Shown here piece after piece: positions 35,746-44,423 of a stretch of 64,000 nt of DNA (position 1 is its first letter; every line of letters starts with the position of its first letter). The position numbers and the translations under genes are program-made. The DNA comes from Rikenellaceae bacterium (GTDB lineage Bacteria; Bacteroidota; Bacteroidia; Bacteroidales; Rikenellaceae). The notes beneath the pieces were generated by a model. That model was not told the origin of the DNA, did no database searches, and saw only the letters and a list, made by a program, of their open reading frames with translations. The stretch is taken from contig JAFTOX010000003.1 of the NCBI GenBank assembly GCA_017463585.1, forward strand, positions 372,001 through 436,000, in the 5' to 3' direction.

Positions 35746-36765
35746 CTACTTCGAATTCTGTTTGTAATACTTGATCATCTTGGGGATCACATCGTTCACG
35801 TCACCTACGATTGCATAGTCGGCAATCTTGTTGATCGGAGCGTCGGGATCAGTGTTGATCGAGATCACCATCGACGACTGGTCCATACCTGCCGTGTGCT
35901 GAATCTGACCCGAAATACCGCAAGCGATATAGAGCTTCGGACGTACCGTAACACCTGTTTGACCCACCTGACGAGCGTGCTCCGTGAAGCCTGCGTCAAC
36001 CGCTGCACGGCTCGCACCAACCTCAGCACCAAGCACATCAGCCAGCTGGTGTACCAATGCGAAGTTCTCCTTCGAGCCCATACCGTAACCACCTGCTACG
36101 ATGACACTTGCGCCCTTGATATTGATCTTGCGCTCCTCGATCTGACGCTCAACAATCTTAACCGCCAGATCGGTATCCTTGACAAACTTCTTCCAATCAA
36201 CCGTCTTAACCTCAGCAGCACCCGCCTCAGCAGCGTACTCCTTCTTCATCACACCCTCACGAACCGTTGCCATCTGGGGACGGTGGTCGGGATTGATAAT
36301 CGTTGCAATGATATTACCACCAAATGCGGGACGAATCTGATACAACAACTCGTCGTACTCCTTGCCCGTCTTGGGATCCTTGTGGTCGCCGATAACCAGA
36401 CTCGTACAATCAGCCGTCAAACCGCTATGCAGAGTCGACGACACGCGCGGACCCAAATCACGGCCTACGGGAGTTGCACCAAACAGCACAATCTGAGGCT
36501 TCTCCTCCTCGATCAGGCCGCACATAACTGCGCAATGAGGCAGCGTGCGATACGGTGCCAACTCGTCACCATCGGCTACCCAAACCGTATCAGTACCATA
36601 CTTAGCCAACTCCTTCTCGATACCTGCCAAGTTCTGACCGATAGCCACAGCCTCCAACTTGCAACCGAGTGTCGAAGCCAATTCACGACCCTTAGTCAGC
36701 AATTCGAGGCTCACGTCGGCGATAACGCCGTTTTCGATTTCGCAATATACAAATATATTATTCAT
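35746..36765 (-). CDS. etfA: Electron transfer flavoprotein subunit alpha
   Basis: The 339-residue protein has the N-terminal Etf domain with 'VADGDELAPYRTLPHC' and the C-terminal FAD-binding domain: 'ASVIVAGGYGMGSKEN', 'VGQTGVTVRPKLYIACGISGQIQHTAGM', 'SINTDPDAPINKIADYAIVGDVNDVIP'. With EtfB it carries electrons from the acyl-CoA dehydrogenase. Bifurcating EtfAB use an extra FAD in EtfB; sequence by eye does not settle that here. It is 18 bases after etfB and 12 before the dehydrogenase gene. Confidence 0.95.
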   Translation of the reverse strand: MNNIFVYCEIENGVIADVSLELLTKGRELASTLGCKLEAVAIGQNLAGIEKELAKYGTDTVWVADGDELAPYRTLPHCAVMCGLIEEEKPQIVLFGATPVGRDLGPRVSSTLHSGLTADCTSLVIGDHKDPKTGKEYDELLYQIRPAFGGNIIATIINPDHRPQMATVREGVMKKEYAAEAGAAEVKTVDWKKFVKDTDLAVKIVERQIEERKINIKGASVIVAGGYGMGSKENFALVHQLADVLGAEVGASRAAVDAGFTEHARQVGQTGVTVRPKLYIACGISGQIQHTAGMDQSSMVISINTDPDAPINKIADYAIVGDVNDVIPKMIKYYKQNSK

Positions 36766-36783
36766 ACTATTACTCTCCTTTCG

Positions 36784-37659
36784 CTAACCGAGCGTGTGGC
36801 TCGAAATGAGTTCAACCATCAGTTCATTAATGTCCTTATCGTCAGCGGTCAAACGCTTCGACTCCTTAGCCTGGAAGACTACATTCTCAATCTTCTTAAC
36901 CTTCGTGGGCGAGCCAACCAGACCCAGCTGCTGCGGATCGGGATCAACATCTGCTGCACCCCACTCGACGATATTCAGATAATCCTTCTGTGCGCACATC
37001 TTAGCGTTGTCGCTCTCGGGAGCTGCCGCAATCTCGCTCGAAGTCAAAGCATACTTGAACTTCATCACGCGCTTTGCGTTCTTGGGACGGCACTCGGGCG
37101 CCGAAGCATTGACCGTCATCACCATCGGCAGCGGCGAGGTCACAACCTCAAAACCGTGCTCCAAACGACGCTTGATCGTAATCTTCTCGTCGTCAATAGC
37201 AACAATCTGCTCAGCATAAGTCACCTGCGGCAACGACATCTTCTCTGCCACCTGAGGACCCACCTGTGCAGTATCACCATCGATTGCCTGACGACCGGCA
37301 ATGATAATGTCGGGATTGATCTTGCGCAGAGCACACGACAGAGCATACGATGTTGCCAACGTATCCGAGCCTGCAAACTCACGACCCGACAACAGATAAC
37401 CACCATCAGCACCGCGGAACATCGCATCACGAATAATATCTGCGGCACGCTGCGGACCCATCGTCAGCACGTGAACCGTGCTACCCTCGCACAAATCTTT
37501 CAGATAGAGTGCCTGCTCCAATGCGTTCAAATCCTCAGGATTGAAGATCGCGGGCAGTGCGGCACGATTGACCGTACCCTCTGCCGTCATAGCGTCCTTA
37601 CCCACATTGCGGGTATCGGGCACCTGCTTGGCAAGCACAACAATTTTCAACTTTTTCAT
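36784..37659 (-). CDS. etfB: Electron transfer flavoprotein subunit beta
   Basis: The first gene of the Etf operon. The 291-residue protein has 'KIVVLAKQVPDTRNVG', 'LNALEQALYLKDL', 'HVLTMGPQRAADIIRDAMFRGADGGYLL', 'IIIAGRQAIDGDTAQVGPQVAEK' and 'PEDLNALEQ', the typical order of EtfB. The residue pattern 'GRQAIDGDTAQVGPQVAE' is the conserved nucleotide-binding segment. The promoter is not obvious: the 90 bases upstream are occupied by the ompA terminator, so the operon may start within that region. Confidence 0.95.
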   Translation of the reverse strand: MKKLKIVVLAKQVPDTRNVGKDAMTAEGTVNRAALPAIFNPEDLNALEQALYLKDLCEGSTVHVLTMGPQRAADIIRDAMFRGADGGYLLSGREFAGSDTLATSYALSCALRKINPDIIIAGRQAIDGDTAQVGPQVAEKMSLPQVTYAEQIVAIDDEKITIKRRLEHGFEVVTSPLPMVMTVNASAPECRPKNAKRVMKFKYALTSSEIAAAPESDNAKMCAQKDYLNIVEWGAADVDPDPQQLGLVGSPTKVKKIENVVFQAKESKRLTADDKDINELMVELISSHTLG

Positions 37660-37697
37660 TTAATTTTATTGTTAGATTTAGGGGATTGTCCAAAGCA

Positions 37698-37736
37698 AAA
37701 ACGGCAGGCACTCATCTGTTGGAGCGTCTGCCGTTT
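37698..37736 (-). terminator. Terminator after the OmpA lipoprotein gene
   Basis: A 9-bp stem (AAACGGCAG / CTGCCGTTT) with further pairing inside lies just past the OmpA stop on the minus strand, followed there by a T run (TTTTTGC). Confidence 0.75.
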
Positions 37737-37749
37737 GTGTTCGTTTTGT

Positions 37750-38433
37750 TTATTCGAGCGTACCAGCCTCAGCCTGCTCAACCATCGTTTCGTTTGCCGA
37801 GATATAAACCTCAACGCGACGGTTAGCTGCACGACCCTCAGCCGTGTCGTTTGAAGCAACAGGCTCGGTGTAAGCCTTACCCTCGACCTTCACGATACGA
37901 CCAGCCTCGATACCCTTTGATTGCAGATAGTTCTGAACCGACTGAGCACGCTGCAACGAAATGCGCTGATTGACCTCCAACGAACCGGTCGAATCGGTAT
38001 GACCATAGATCGTTACATCGGTTTCGGGGTTCTGCAACAAGCTGATTGCAAACTTATCGAGCGACGCCTTCGAAGTTGCAGTCAGGTCGCTCTTGTTGGT
38101 AGCGAACAGAATACCGCTATCAAACGTAACCTTCAATGCGTCCAAACCATTGTTATCGGTTACGGTCTCAACATCAGCACCCTCGATTGCTTCGAGTTCA
38201 GCCTTCTGCTTCTCCATCTTCTTACCAATCAGAGCACCTGCCGTTGCGCCTACTGCAACACCGATACCTGCACCGATAGCAGCACCCTTACCACCACCAG
38301 CCAATGCGCCAATACCTGCGCCCAGAGCACCAGCCGCAGCACCACCGATTGCGCCACCCTTCAATGCGCCACAACCCGTAAACAACATCGCTGCAGTAGC
38401 CAGCGAGATACACATCGTTCCAAAATTTTTCAT
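37750..38433 (-). CDS. OmpA-family lipoprotein with glycine zipper
   Basis: The 227-residue protein has a lipoprotein signal (MKNFGTMCISLATAAMLFTGC, Cys21), a glycine-zipper segment (about 22-70, repeated GxxxG and GGA units), and a C-terminal OmpA domain with 'VTIYGHTDSTGS' and 'ANRRVEVYISANE', the peptidoglycan-binding signature. It resembles E. coli YiaD/Slp-type tethering proteins; the zipper probably inserts into or associates with a membrane. It is 25 bases downstream of purA on the same strand, with no clear promoter between them. Confidence 0.9.
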   Translation of the reverse strand: MKNFGTMCISLATAAMLFTGCGALKGGAIGGAAAGALGAGIGALAGGGKGAAIGAGIGVAVGATAGALIGKKMEKQKAELEAIEGADVETVTDNNGLDALKVTFDSGILFATNKSDLTATSKASLDKFAISLLQNPETDVTIYGHTDSTGSLEVNQRISLQRAQSVQNYLQSKGIEAGRIVKVEGKAYTEPVASNDTAEGRAANRRVEVYISANETMVEQAEAGTLE

Positions 38434-38458
38434 AGTAGTATAATTTTTAGGTTAATAA

Positions 38459-39721
38459 TTATCGTACAATAGTTGCCTCACGGTCGGGACCCACCGAAAC
38501 AATCTTCACGGGCACGCCCGTCTGCTGCTCGATGAACTCAACGTACGCCTTTAACTCAGCGGGGAAGTCCTCATAGCGACGAATATCGTTGATGTTACAC
38601 TTCCAGCCCTTCATCTCGGCATAGATAGGCTTGATCTCGCAATCAACCGAATAGGGGAAATGATCGACACGCTCGCCGTCGATCTCGTAGCCAACAGCCA
38701 CCTTGATCGTATCGAAGTCGTTCATAACGTCGGCCTTCATCATAATCAGAGCCGTTGCACCGTTGATCATAATCGAATACTTCAATGCAACCAAGTCCAA
38801 CCAGCCGCAACGACGCTCACGACCCGTTACTGCGCCGTACTCGTGACCGATATCGCGCAACTGCTTACCCGTTTCGTCGAACAGCTCAGTGGGGAACGGA
38901 CCGCTACCCACGCGGGTGCAATATGCCTTGAAGATACCATACACATCGCCAATACGGTTGGGAGCTACACCCAGACCCGTACAAGCACCTGCGCAAACGG
39001 TATTCGACGAAGTTACGAAGGGATACGAACCGAAATCGACATCGAGCAACGTGCCCTGTGCGCCCTCAGCCAGAATGCTCTTATCGTTCATCAGCAGGTC
39101 GTTGACGGTCTGCTCGCTATCGATAATATTGAACTGTTTGAGGTATTCGATACCCTCGAACCACTTCTGCTCCAACTCTGTAACATCGTACTCGAAATTG
39201 AGCGAACGCAACGTAGCCTCGTGGCGAGCCTTTGCCGCAGCGTAGATCGACTTGAAATCACGGAAGATATCACCCACACGCACTCCATTACGGCTGATCT
39301 TGTCAGTATAGGTGGGACCAATGCCCTTACCCGTAGTACCGATCTTGGCACTACCCTTTGCTGCCTCATAAGCTGCGTCGAGCATACGGTGAGTAGGCAT
39401 AATCAAGTGTGCCTTCTTCGAGATATAGAGGCGCTTGGTCAGATCGTGACCACTTGCCGCCAACGCCGTAGCCTCCTCCTTGAACAGAATCGGATCGAGC
39501 ACCACGCCATTACCAATAATATTGACTTTACCGCCCTGGAAGATACCCGAAGGAATCGAGCGCAGGACATACTTCTGCCCCTCGAATTCGAGCGTATGAC
39601 CCGCATTCGGACCGCCCTGAAAACGCGCTACCACTTCATAATTAGGCGTCAAAACGTCTATCATCTTACCTTTGCCTTCGTCGCCCCATTGCAGGCCGAG
39701 TACAACATCTACTTTTTTCAT
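38459..39721 (-). CDS. purA: Adenylosuccinate synthetase
   Basis: This enzyme joins IMP and aspartate using GTP, the first step to AMP. The 420-residue protein has the N-terminal 'LGLQWGDEGKGKMIDVL' (catalytic Asp and Lys), 'FQGGPNAGHTL' with the catalytic His, 'GTTGKGIGPTYTDK' and 'SVGPDREATIV' at the end. The length is normal. A promoter on its strand lies at 39768-39799. Confidence 0.97.
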   Translation of the reverse strand: MKKVDVVLGLQWGDEGKGKMIDVLTPNYEVVARFQGGPNAGHTLEFEGQKYVLRSIPSGIFQGGKVNIIGNGVVLDPILFKEEATALAASGHDLTKRLYISKKAHLIMPTHRMLDAAYEAAKGSAKIGTTGKGIGPTYTDKISRNGVRVGDIFRDFKSIYAAAKARHEATLRSLNFEYDVTELEQKWFEGIEYLKQFNIIDSEQTVNDLLMNDKSILAEGAQGTLLDVDFGSYPFVTSSNTVCAGACTGLGVAPNRIGDVYGIFKAYCTRVGSGPFPTELFDETGKQLRDIGHEYGAVTGRERRCGWLDLVALKYSIMINGATALIMMKADVMNDFDTIKVAVGYEIDGERVDHFPYSVDCEIKPIYAEMKGWKCNINDIRRYEDFPAELKAYVEFIEQQTGVPVKIVSVGPDREATIVR

Positions 39722-39767
39722 TTGTCAGGTTTTAATTTTTACGCTTAAATGTAAAACAAATTGCAGC

Positions 39768-39799
39768 CAAAGTTAATGCTTTTTCGCTAAAACCCCAAA
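39768..39799 (-). promoter_or_regulatory. purA promoter
   Basis: On the minus strand: TTTG (39796-39799), 20-base spacer, TAACTTTG (39768-39775), 46 bases before the ATG. Both elements match the consensus. Confidence 0.7.
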
Positions 39800-39890
39800 T
39801 AAATCCGTGCCTTTTTGGTCGACTTTGATTTCGTCCAAGGACAATTAGACCATTTATATATACTAATTACTTACATCGAACGTTAATAAA

Positions 39891-39920
39891 TTAGATATCC
39901 AATTTTTTTTCGTACCTTTG
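39891..39920 (+). promoter_or_regulatory. Promoter of the TPR-protein gene
   Basis: TACCTTTG at 39913-39920 is a perfect -7 box, 31 bases before the ATG. The -33 element is weak (TTAG at 39891-39894). Confidence 0.5.
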
Positions 39921-39951
39921 CGCTTTAAATAGCAATACGTAAAAAATAACT

Positions 39952-41949
39952 ATGCGAAAATATATAATCGGTCTACTCACAACGCTTGCACTGCTCCTCG
40001 GTCACTCGGCCTCGGCGCAGTACAACAAAGAGTATTTCTTTTGGGTGGGTCGCCATTTTCTGATCGAGAACAACTACCCCGAGGCAATCAAGACCCTCAA
40101 CATCTTGTTGCGCTTCGACGAGGAGGCATATGAGGCCTACTTCCTGCGCGGTATCGCCAAGTATAATCTGGACGATCTGCTGGGTGCCGAGGTCGATTTC
40201 ACAAATGCCATCGAGAAGAATCCCGTCTACACTAATGCCTACACATATCGCGCCATTACACGCTCACGATTAGGCAATTACGACGACGCTTTGAAGGATT
40301 TTCAGGAGGCTATCGACCTGCGTCCCGACCTTCCCAACCCCTATTACAGCCGAGGCGTGACACGTCTGCTGAACCAACAATTCAAGGAGGCGATCGAGGA
40401 CTTCGATATGTTTATTCGTCACGATGCGAAGGTGACCGACGCATACATCAATCGCGGCACGAGCTACCTCTATTTAAAGGATACGGTGGCGGCATACGAC
40501 AACTATAACCTCGCCATTCGCACCAACCGCGAGAACCCCGACGGCTACAATCGTCGAGGTGCGTTGCTGATGGCGCAACAGAAATACGACGAGGCACTGC
40601 TGGATTTCAACAAGGCCGTTGAGTGCGATTCGACCTATCTGGTTTCGTTCTTCAACCGAGCCATTGTTCACTCGCACCTGAATCGTCCCGTTGAGTCGTT
40701 GTCGGACTTCGACCACTCGATCAGACTCGATTCGACCAACTCGCTCGCATACTTCAACCGAGCAATCGTCCGCTCACAGATTGGCGACTACAACCGTGCC
40801 CTCGAAGACTACAACAAGGTGGCTTATTACACGCCCGACAACGTGTTGGTTTACTACAACCGTGCGCTGTTGCACACTCAGTTGGGCAACCTGAAAGCGG
40901 CTTTGGGCGACTATAACCGAGCAATCGATCTCTACCCCGATTTTGCAAACGCCTACATCAACCGAAGCAACATTCGATATATGTTGCGCGACACGAAGGG
41001 TGCTCGTCAGGATCGCCAAACGGCCGACCGTAAGATTGCCGAGTATCGCTCGAAGTTGAAGGATAGCGTTTCGTACTCGATCTACTCGGATACCACGCAC
41101 CGTTTCGACCAGCTACTCTCGTTCGACACGAAGATGGCAGGCAGCAATTTCGAGCGCATTACCACCTATACTTCGGGTGATAATCTGGCGCTTATGCCTC
41201 TGTATAGATTTACGCTCACACGTGCCGACAGCGTGCAGCAGATCGACCCGAAGCGTTACTATCTGCAACGTGTCGAGGATTTCGTAGCGCAGCTCGACCA
41301 GCCCGATTTGAAGCTCTCACGTCGTGAATGCGACATTCCGATTGATTCGCTTGTCGAGTTTGACAGTCGTCTGGCTGAGCGCATTGCAGCGAATATCAAC
41401 GATTGGGAACCGCTCTTCCTGCGCGGTATAACACAATCGCTCATCAAGCAGTACACCAATGCCGTTACGACCTACACAGCCGCAATCGAGCAAGCGCCGA
41501 GCAATCCGTTCCTGTATTTGAACCGCTCGACGACGCAGGCCGAGATGATTGACTTTATCTCGTCGATCGACAACTCGTATCAGCGTATTACGATTGACGC
41601 CGATCCCGTAAACCGACTGCAAAATGCGTCAGCTCGCTCGTACAACTACGACGAGGCCATTGCCGACCTGAATAAAGCCATTAAGCTCTACCCCACGTTT
41701 GCCTACGCTTACTACAACCGCGCCAATCTGCAAGCACTATCGGGCAAACTTCCCGAGGCATTTGACGATTACTCGAAAGCTATCGAGCTGTGGCCAAACT
41801 TTGCCGAAGCGTATTACAACCGCGGTCTGGTGCAGATCTATATGAAGGATACACGTAAGGGCTGTCTCGATCTGAGCAAGGCGGGCGAGCTGGGTATCGC
41901 CAACGCCTATCAGTTGCTGCAACGATACGCATCGGCTAAATACAATTAA
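39952..41949 (+). CDS. Exported tetratricopeptide-repeat protein
   Basis: The 665-residue protein has a signal peptide (MRKYIIGLLTTLALLLGHSASAQ, cleavage near residue 23) and many TPR units of the 'AYxxRGxxxxxxxxxxxAxxDFxxAIxxxP' kind, from about residue 35 to 350 and again from about 485 to 655. Between them lies a non-TPR stretch. Such proteins scaffold envelope assembly or secretion in Bacteroidota. It is predicted to be periplasmic. The following MFS gene starts 32 bases later; no functional link is evident. Confidence 0.88.
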   Translation: MRKYIIGLLTTLALLLGHSASAQYNKEYFFWVGRHFLIENNYPEAIKTLNILLRFDEEAYEAYFLRGIAKYNLDDLLGAEVDFTNAIEKNPVYTNAYTYRAITRSRLGNYDDALKDFQEAIDLRPDLPNPYYSRGVTRLLNQQFKEAIEDFDMFIRHDAKVTDAYINRGTSYLYLKDTVAAYDNYNLAIRTNRENPDGYNRRGALLMAQQKYDEALLDFNKAVECDSTYLVSFFNRAIVHSHLNRPVESLSDFDHSIRLDSTNSLAYFNRAIVRSQIGDYNRALEDYNKVAYYTPDNVLVYYNRALLHTQLGNLKAALGDYNRAIDLYPDFANAYINRSNIRYMLRDTKGARQDRQTADRKIAEYRSKLKDSVSYSIYSDTTHRFDQLLSFDTKMAGSNFERITTYTSGDNLALMPLYRFTLTRADSVQQIDPKRYYLQRVEDFVAQLDQPDLKLSRRECDIPIDSLVEFDSRLAERIAANINDWEPLFLRGITQSLIKQYTNAVTTYTAAIEQAPSNPFLYLNRSTTQAEMIDFISSIDNSYQRITIDADPVNRLQNASARSYNYDEAIADLNKAIKLYPTFAYAYYNRANLQALSGKLPEAFDDYSKAIELWPNFAEAYYNRGLVQIYMKDTRKGCLDLSKAGELGIANAYQLLQRYASAKYN

Positions 41950-41981
41950 ACGACAAAACAAACTAATAATTCAAACAAACA

Positions 41982-43382
41982 ATGGTAAAAGCAATTCAAC
42001 AAAAGTTGAGCGAATCGAAGACTGCGCGTTGGAGCGTCCTCGCGCTGGTTTCGTTCACGATGATGTGCGCCTACTTCATCTCGGACATTATGTCGCCCTT
42101 GAAGACCCTCCTCGAAAAGGAGATCGCTGACGGTGGCTTGGGTTGGACCTCGATGGACTTCGGCGTATTCAATTTCTCGTACGGTTGGTTCACCGTATTC
42201 CTGTTTATGCTCATTATCGGTGGTATTATCCTCGATAAGTGGGGCACAAAATTCACCGGCGTATTGGCTACGGGTCTGATGTTGGTGGGCGTTGCGATCA
42301 AGTATTTCGTTATCGAATACACGGTTAGCAACCCCGATTTCGCAGCACAGACACTGCCTTGGCTGGGCAACATTCACTCGTCGCTGCTCTACATCTCGTT
42401 GGGCTACGCAACCTTCTGCCTCGGCTCGGAGATCGCAGGTATCACCGTAACACGTATCATCGCTCGCTGGTTCGCAGGTCGTGAGTTGGCATTGGCACTC
42501 GGCTTGCAGGTGGCTACGGCTCGTTTGGGTACGGCTGCTGCATTCGTACTCTGCCCCAAGCTGCCCGAGTGGTTCAACTTCCAGATCTCGGCACCCGTGA
42601 TGGTTGGCTTGGCGATTATGTGTATTGGTCTGATTACGTTCCTCGTATTCTGCGTAATGGACGCTCGTCTGGATAAGGAGGAGAGCGAGTCGAACGTGGA
42701 GCAGGAGGAGCCTTTCCGCGTGCGCGACATCGTCAGCATTATCAAGGTGCCCGCATTCTGGTACATCGCGATCCTCTGCTTGGTGTTCTACTCGGCTGTG
42801 TTCCCCTTCTTGAAGAACGCTACCGACTTTATGTTCAACAAGTATCCCATTGAGTTCGACTACGCTTCGTGGATTCCCGCAATGCTGCCCTTCGGTACGA
42901 TTCTGCTGACCCCGATCTTTGGCGGTATCTATGACAAGGTAGGTCGCGGTGCTACGCTGATGTTGATCGGCTCGGTGCTGTTGTTCTTCGTTCACGTGGT
43001 ATTTGCCACTCCGCAGATCACCAGCGTCGCTGTTGCTGTTGCGATGATGATCGTGCTCGGTATTGCATTCTCGCTCGTTCCCTCGGCAATGTGGCCCGCA
43101 GTAACCAAGATCGTTGAACCGAAGAAACTCGGCTCGGCTTACGCACTGATCTTCTGGTTGCAGAACGTAGGTCTGATGGGTGTGCCCCTGCTGATCAACT
43201 GGGTACTGAACGAGTATTGCATCGTGGGTACTCAGGTGCTCGATGGCGCAACCATCAACAAGTACGACTACACTACCCCGATGATGATCTTCGCTGCTCT
43301 GTCGTTCACGGCTATCATCTTCGCTATCCTGCTCAAACGCGAGGATAAGCGCAAGGGTTACGGCATCGAGGAGAAAAAATAA
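41982..43382 (+). CDS. Major facilitator superfamily transporter
   Basis: The 466-residue protein has about twelve hydrophobic helices, with a long cytoplasmic loop (about residues 225-245, 'ARLDKEESESNVEQEEPFRVRD'). It begins 'RWSVLALVSFTMMCAYFISDIMSPL', has 'FSYGWFTVFLFMLIIGGIILDKWGTKFTG' (the typical loop-2 Asp/Lys) and 'GLMGVPLLINWVLNEYCI' at the C-terminal half. It resembles MFS permeases of the MFSD1/organic-solute type; the substrate is not readable. A 349-codon open frame exists on the opposite strand but is a codon-bias shadow. A terminator follows. Confidence 0.87.
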   Translation: MVKAIQQKLSESKTARWSVLALVSFTMMCAYFISDIMSPLKTLLEKEIADGGLGWTSMDFGVFNFSYGWFTVFLFMLIIGGIILDKWGTKFTGVLATGLMLVGVAIKYFVIEYTVSNPDFAAQTLPWLGNIHSSLLYISLGYATFCLGSEIAGITVTRIIARWFAGRELALALGLQVATARLGTAAAFVLCPKLPEWFNFQISAPVMVGLAIMCIGLITFLVFCVMDARLDKEESESNVEQEEPFRVRDIVSIIKVPAFWYIAILCLVFYSAVFPFLKNATDFMFNKYPIEFDYASWIPAMLPFGTILLTPIFGGIYDKVGRGATLMLIGSVLLFFVHVVFATPQITSVAVAVAMMIVLGIAFSLVPSAMWPAVTKIVEPKKLGSAYALIFWLQNVGLMGVPLLINWVLNEYCIVGTQVLDGATINKYDYTTPMMIFAALSFTAIIFAILLKREDKRKGYGIEEKK

Positions 43383-43408
43383 CGAACAATAGCTGTTCTA
43401 AAACTCTG

Positions 43409-43446
43409 CGAGTGCAGCCATTCGGTTGGTTGCACTCGTTTTTTTG
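43409..43446 (+). terminator. Terminator after the MFS gene
   Basis: CGAGTGCA / TGCACTCG (8-bp stem with inner pairing, 14-base loop) then a run of eight Ts. It is 27 bases after the MFS stop. The same 8-bp stem recurs after fabD. Confidence 0.88.
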
Positions 43447-43448
43447 TA

Positions 43449-43478
43449 TTGTGGTTTGAGGAAATTTAGCTACATTTG
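43449..43478 (+). promoter_or_regulatory. Promoter of the acyl-ACP thioesterase gene
   Basis: TTG (43449-43451), 19-base spacer, TACATTTG (43471-43478), 23 bases before ATG 43501. It supports that start over earlier ATGs in the frame. Confidence 0.65.
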
Positions 43479-43500
43479 TGGGTTAATCTCCCTAAATATT

Positions 43501-44223
43501 ATGGCAGCAAAAACTACATATCCCCATTTGGTCGAGCCGCAAGATGTCGATTTCACACTGCACGCCTCGATCTCGAATCTGATTGCAAAAACACTTAACG
43601 TGGCCGGCACCGACGCCGACAGCAAAGGCTTCGGCATTCGCGCCCTCAAACCCGAAAACCGTTCGTGGGTACTCTCGCGTATGGCTATCGAAATTGATCG
43701 TCGCCCTGCGGAATATACACCTTATAATATTACGACGTGGGTAAGCGACTATGGTCGCGCGATGAGCACCCGTAACTTTGTGCTCGATTGCGAGGGCGAG
43801 ATCTTTGGTCGCGCAACGACACAATGGTCGATGATCGATTTCAATACGCGCCGTGCGGTCGATCTGCGCTATATCGCCGAGCACAACGACGCCGTTTGGA
43901 ACGAGGAGCCGCCCATCGAGCGCGCAGGCAAATTGGCAGCTGTCGAGGCGGAAGGCACTATGACACATCGCGTTGCGTATAGCGATATCGACTTTAATCG
44001 CCATACAAATTCGTTGCGATATTTCGATCTTATGCTCGATTGTCTGCCCATCGAATTGCACGAAACGGAGCGTCCCGTAAGAGTCGATATCAACTTTTTG
44101 AACGAAACACGCTATGGTCAGGAGCTGACCGTCGGCTACCGACACGAAGGCGATCGTTGGGAGTTCGAGATCTCGACCGACGAAGGCACGGTCGCTTGTC
44201 GCACCACCTTCGAGTGGAAATAG
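43501..44223 (+). CDS. Acyl-ACP thioesterase
   Basis: This enzyme releases free fatty acids from acyl-ACP. I choose ATG 43501 (240 residues), since the frame runs back to 43426 through the promoter. The hot-dog fold family Acyl-ACP_TE is shown by 'FGIRALKPENRSWVLSRMAIEIDRRP', 'TWVSDYGRAMSTRNF', the N-terminal domain, and 'AYSDIDFNRHTNSLRYFDLMLDC', which holds the conserved Asn-His pair of the FatA/FatB group. It probably adjusts fatty-acid chain pools. It is followed by a hairpin and then the SRP RNA on the opposite strand. Confidence 0.9.
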   Translation: MAAKTTYPHLVEPQDVDFTLHASISNLIAKTLNVAGTDADSKGFGIRALKPENRSWVLSRMAIEIDRRPAEYTPYNITTWVSDYGRAMSTRNFVLDCEGEIFGRATTQWSMIDFNTRRAVDLRYIAEHNDAVWNEEPPIERAGKLAAVEAEGTMTHRVAYSDIDFNRHTNSLRYFDLMLDCLPIELHETERPVRVDINFLNETRYGQELTVGYRHEGDRWEFEISTDEGTVACRTTFEWK

Positions 44224-44233
44224 CCCGAAACAA

Positions 44234-44265
44234 AATAGCCGCCGAGATCACTCCCGACGGCTATT
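44234..44265. terminator. Bidirectional terminator
   Basis: AATAGCCG / CGGCTATT form an 8-bp stem with inner pairing and A/T-rich flanks. It lies between the thioesterase gene and the convergent SRP RNA. Confidence 0.7.
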
Positions 44266-44276
44266 AAAATCAAAAA

Positions 44277-44372
44277 GGGTAAGCTACTTATATCGCACCG
44301 CTACAACCACCTACCCTTGCTCGCTTCCGCGCCTGGGGGATTCAGCAGGAGCTGGTCGTATAAGACTTACCC
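44277..44372 (-). ncRNA. ffs: Signal recognition particle RNA (4.5S-like)
   Basis: Read on the minus strand, this 96-base stretch begins GGGTAAG and ends CTTACCC, closing one long helix. The universal SRP domain IV is visible as CAGGCGCGGAAGCGAGCAAGG (plus-strand 44315-44335), with the GGAA tetraloop (44325-44328) and the asymmetric loop AGCA/CAGG. The flanking GAATCCCCCAG and GGTGCGATATAAGTAGC segments resemble known Bacteroidales SRP RNAs. It pairs with Ffh to target nascent membrane proteins. A perfect promoter lies upstream and TTTTTGATTTT follows the 3' end. The ends may be off by a few bases. Confidence 0.88.
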
Positions 44373-44377
44373 GAGTG

Positions 44378-44408
44378 CAAATGTACGGATTTTTCTTATA
44401 TTTGCAAA
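44378..44408 (-). promoter_or_regulatory. Promoter of the SRP RNA gene
   Basis: On the minus strand: TTTG (44405-44408), 19-base spacer, TACATTTG (44378-44385), a perfect consensus 5 bases before the RNA's first base. Its -33 element overlaps the mltG promoter. Confidence 0.8.
44397..44404 (+). promoter_or_regulatory. Putative -7 box for mltG
   Basis: TATATTTG, a perfect -7 match 19 bases before the mltG ATG. No good -33 is visible. It lies within the SRP RNA promoter on the other strand. Confidence 0.5.
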
Positions 44409-44423
44409 AAATTTACAACCGAA

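Noticed and set aside
35740..37854. Open frame of 704 codons on the plus strand
   Set aside because: It is antisense to etfA and etfB, which have clear motifs. Its predicted protein has no family features and reflects the codon bias of the opposite strand.
41946..42995. Open frame of 349 codons on the minus strand within the MFS gene
   Set aside because: Glu/His/Gln-rich product typical of the antisense of a membrane protein gene.
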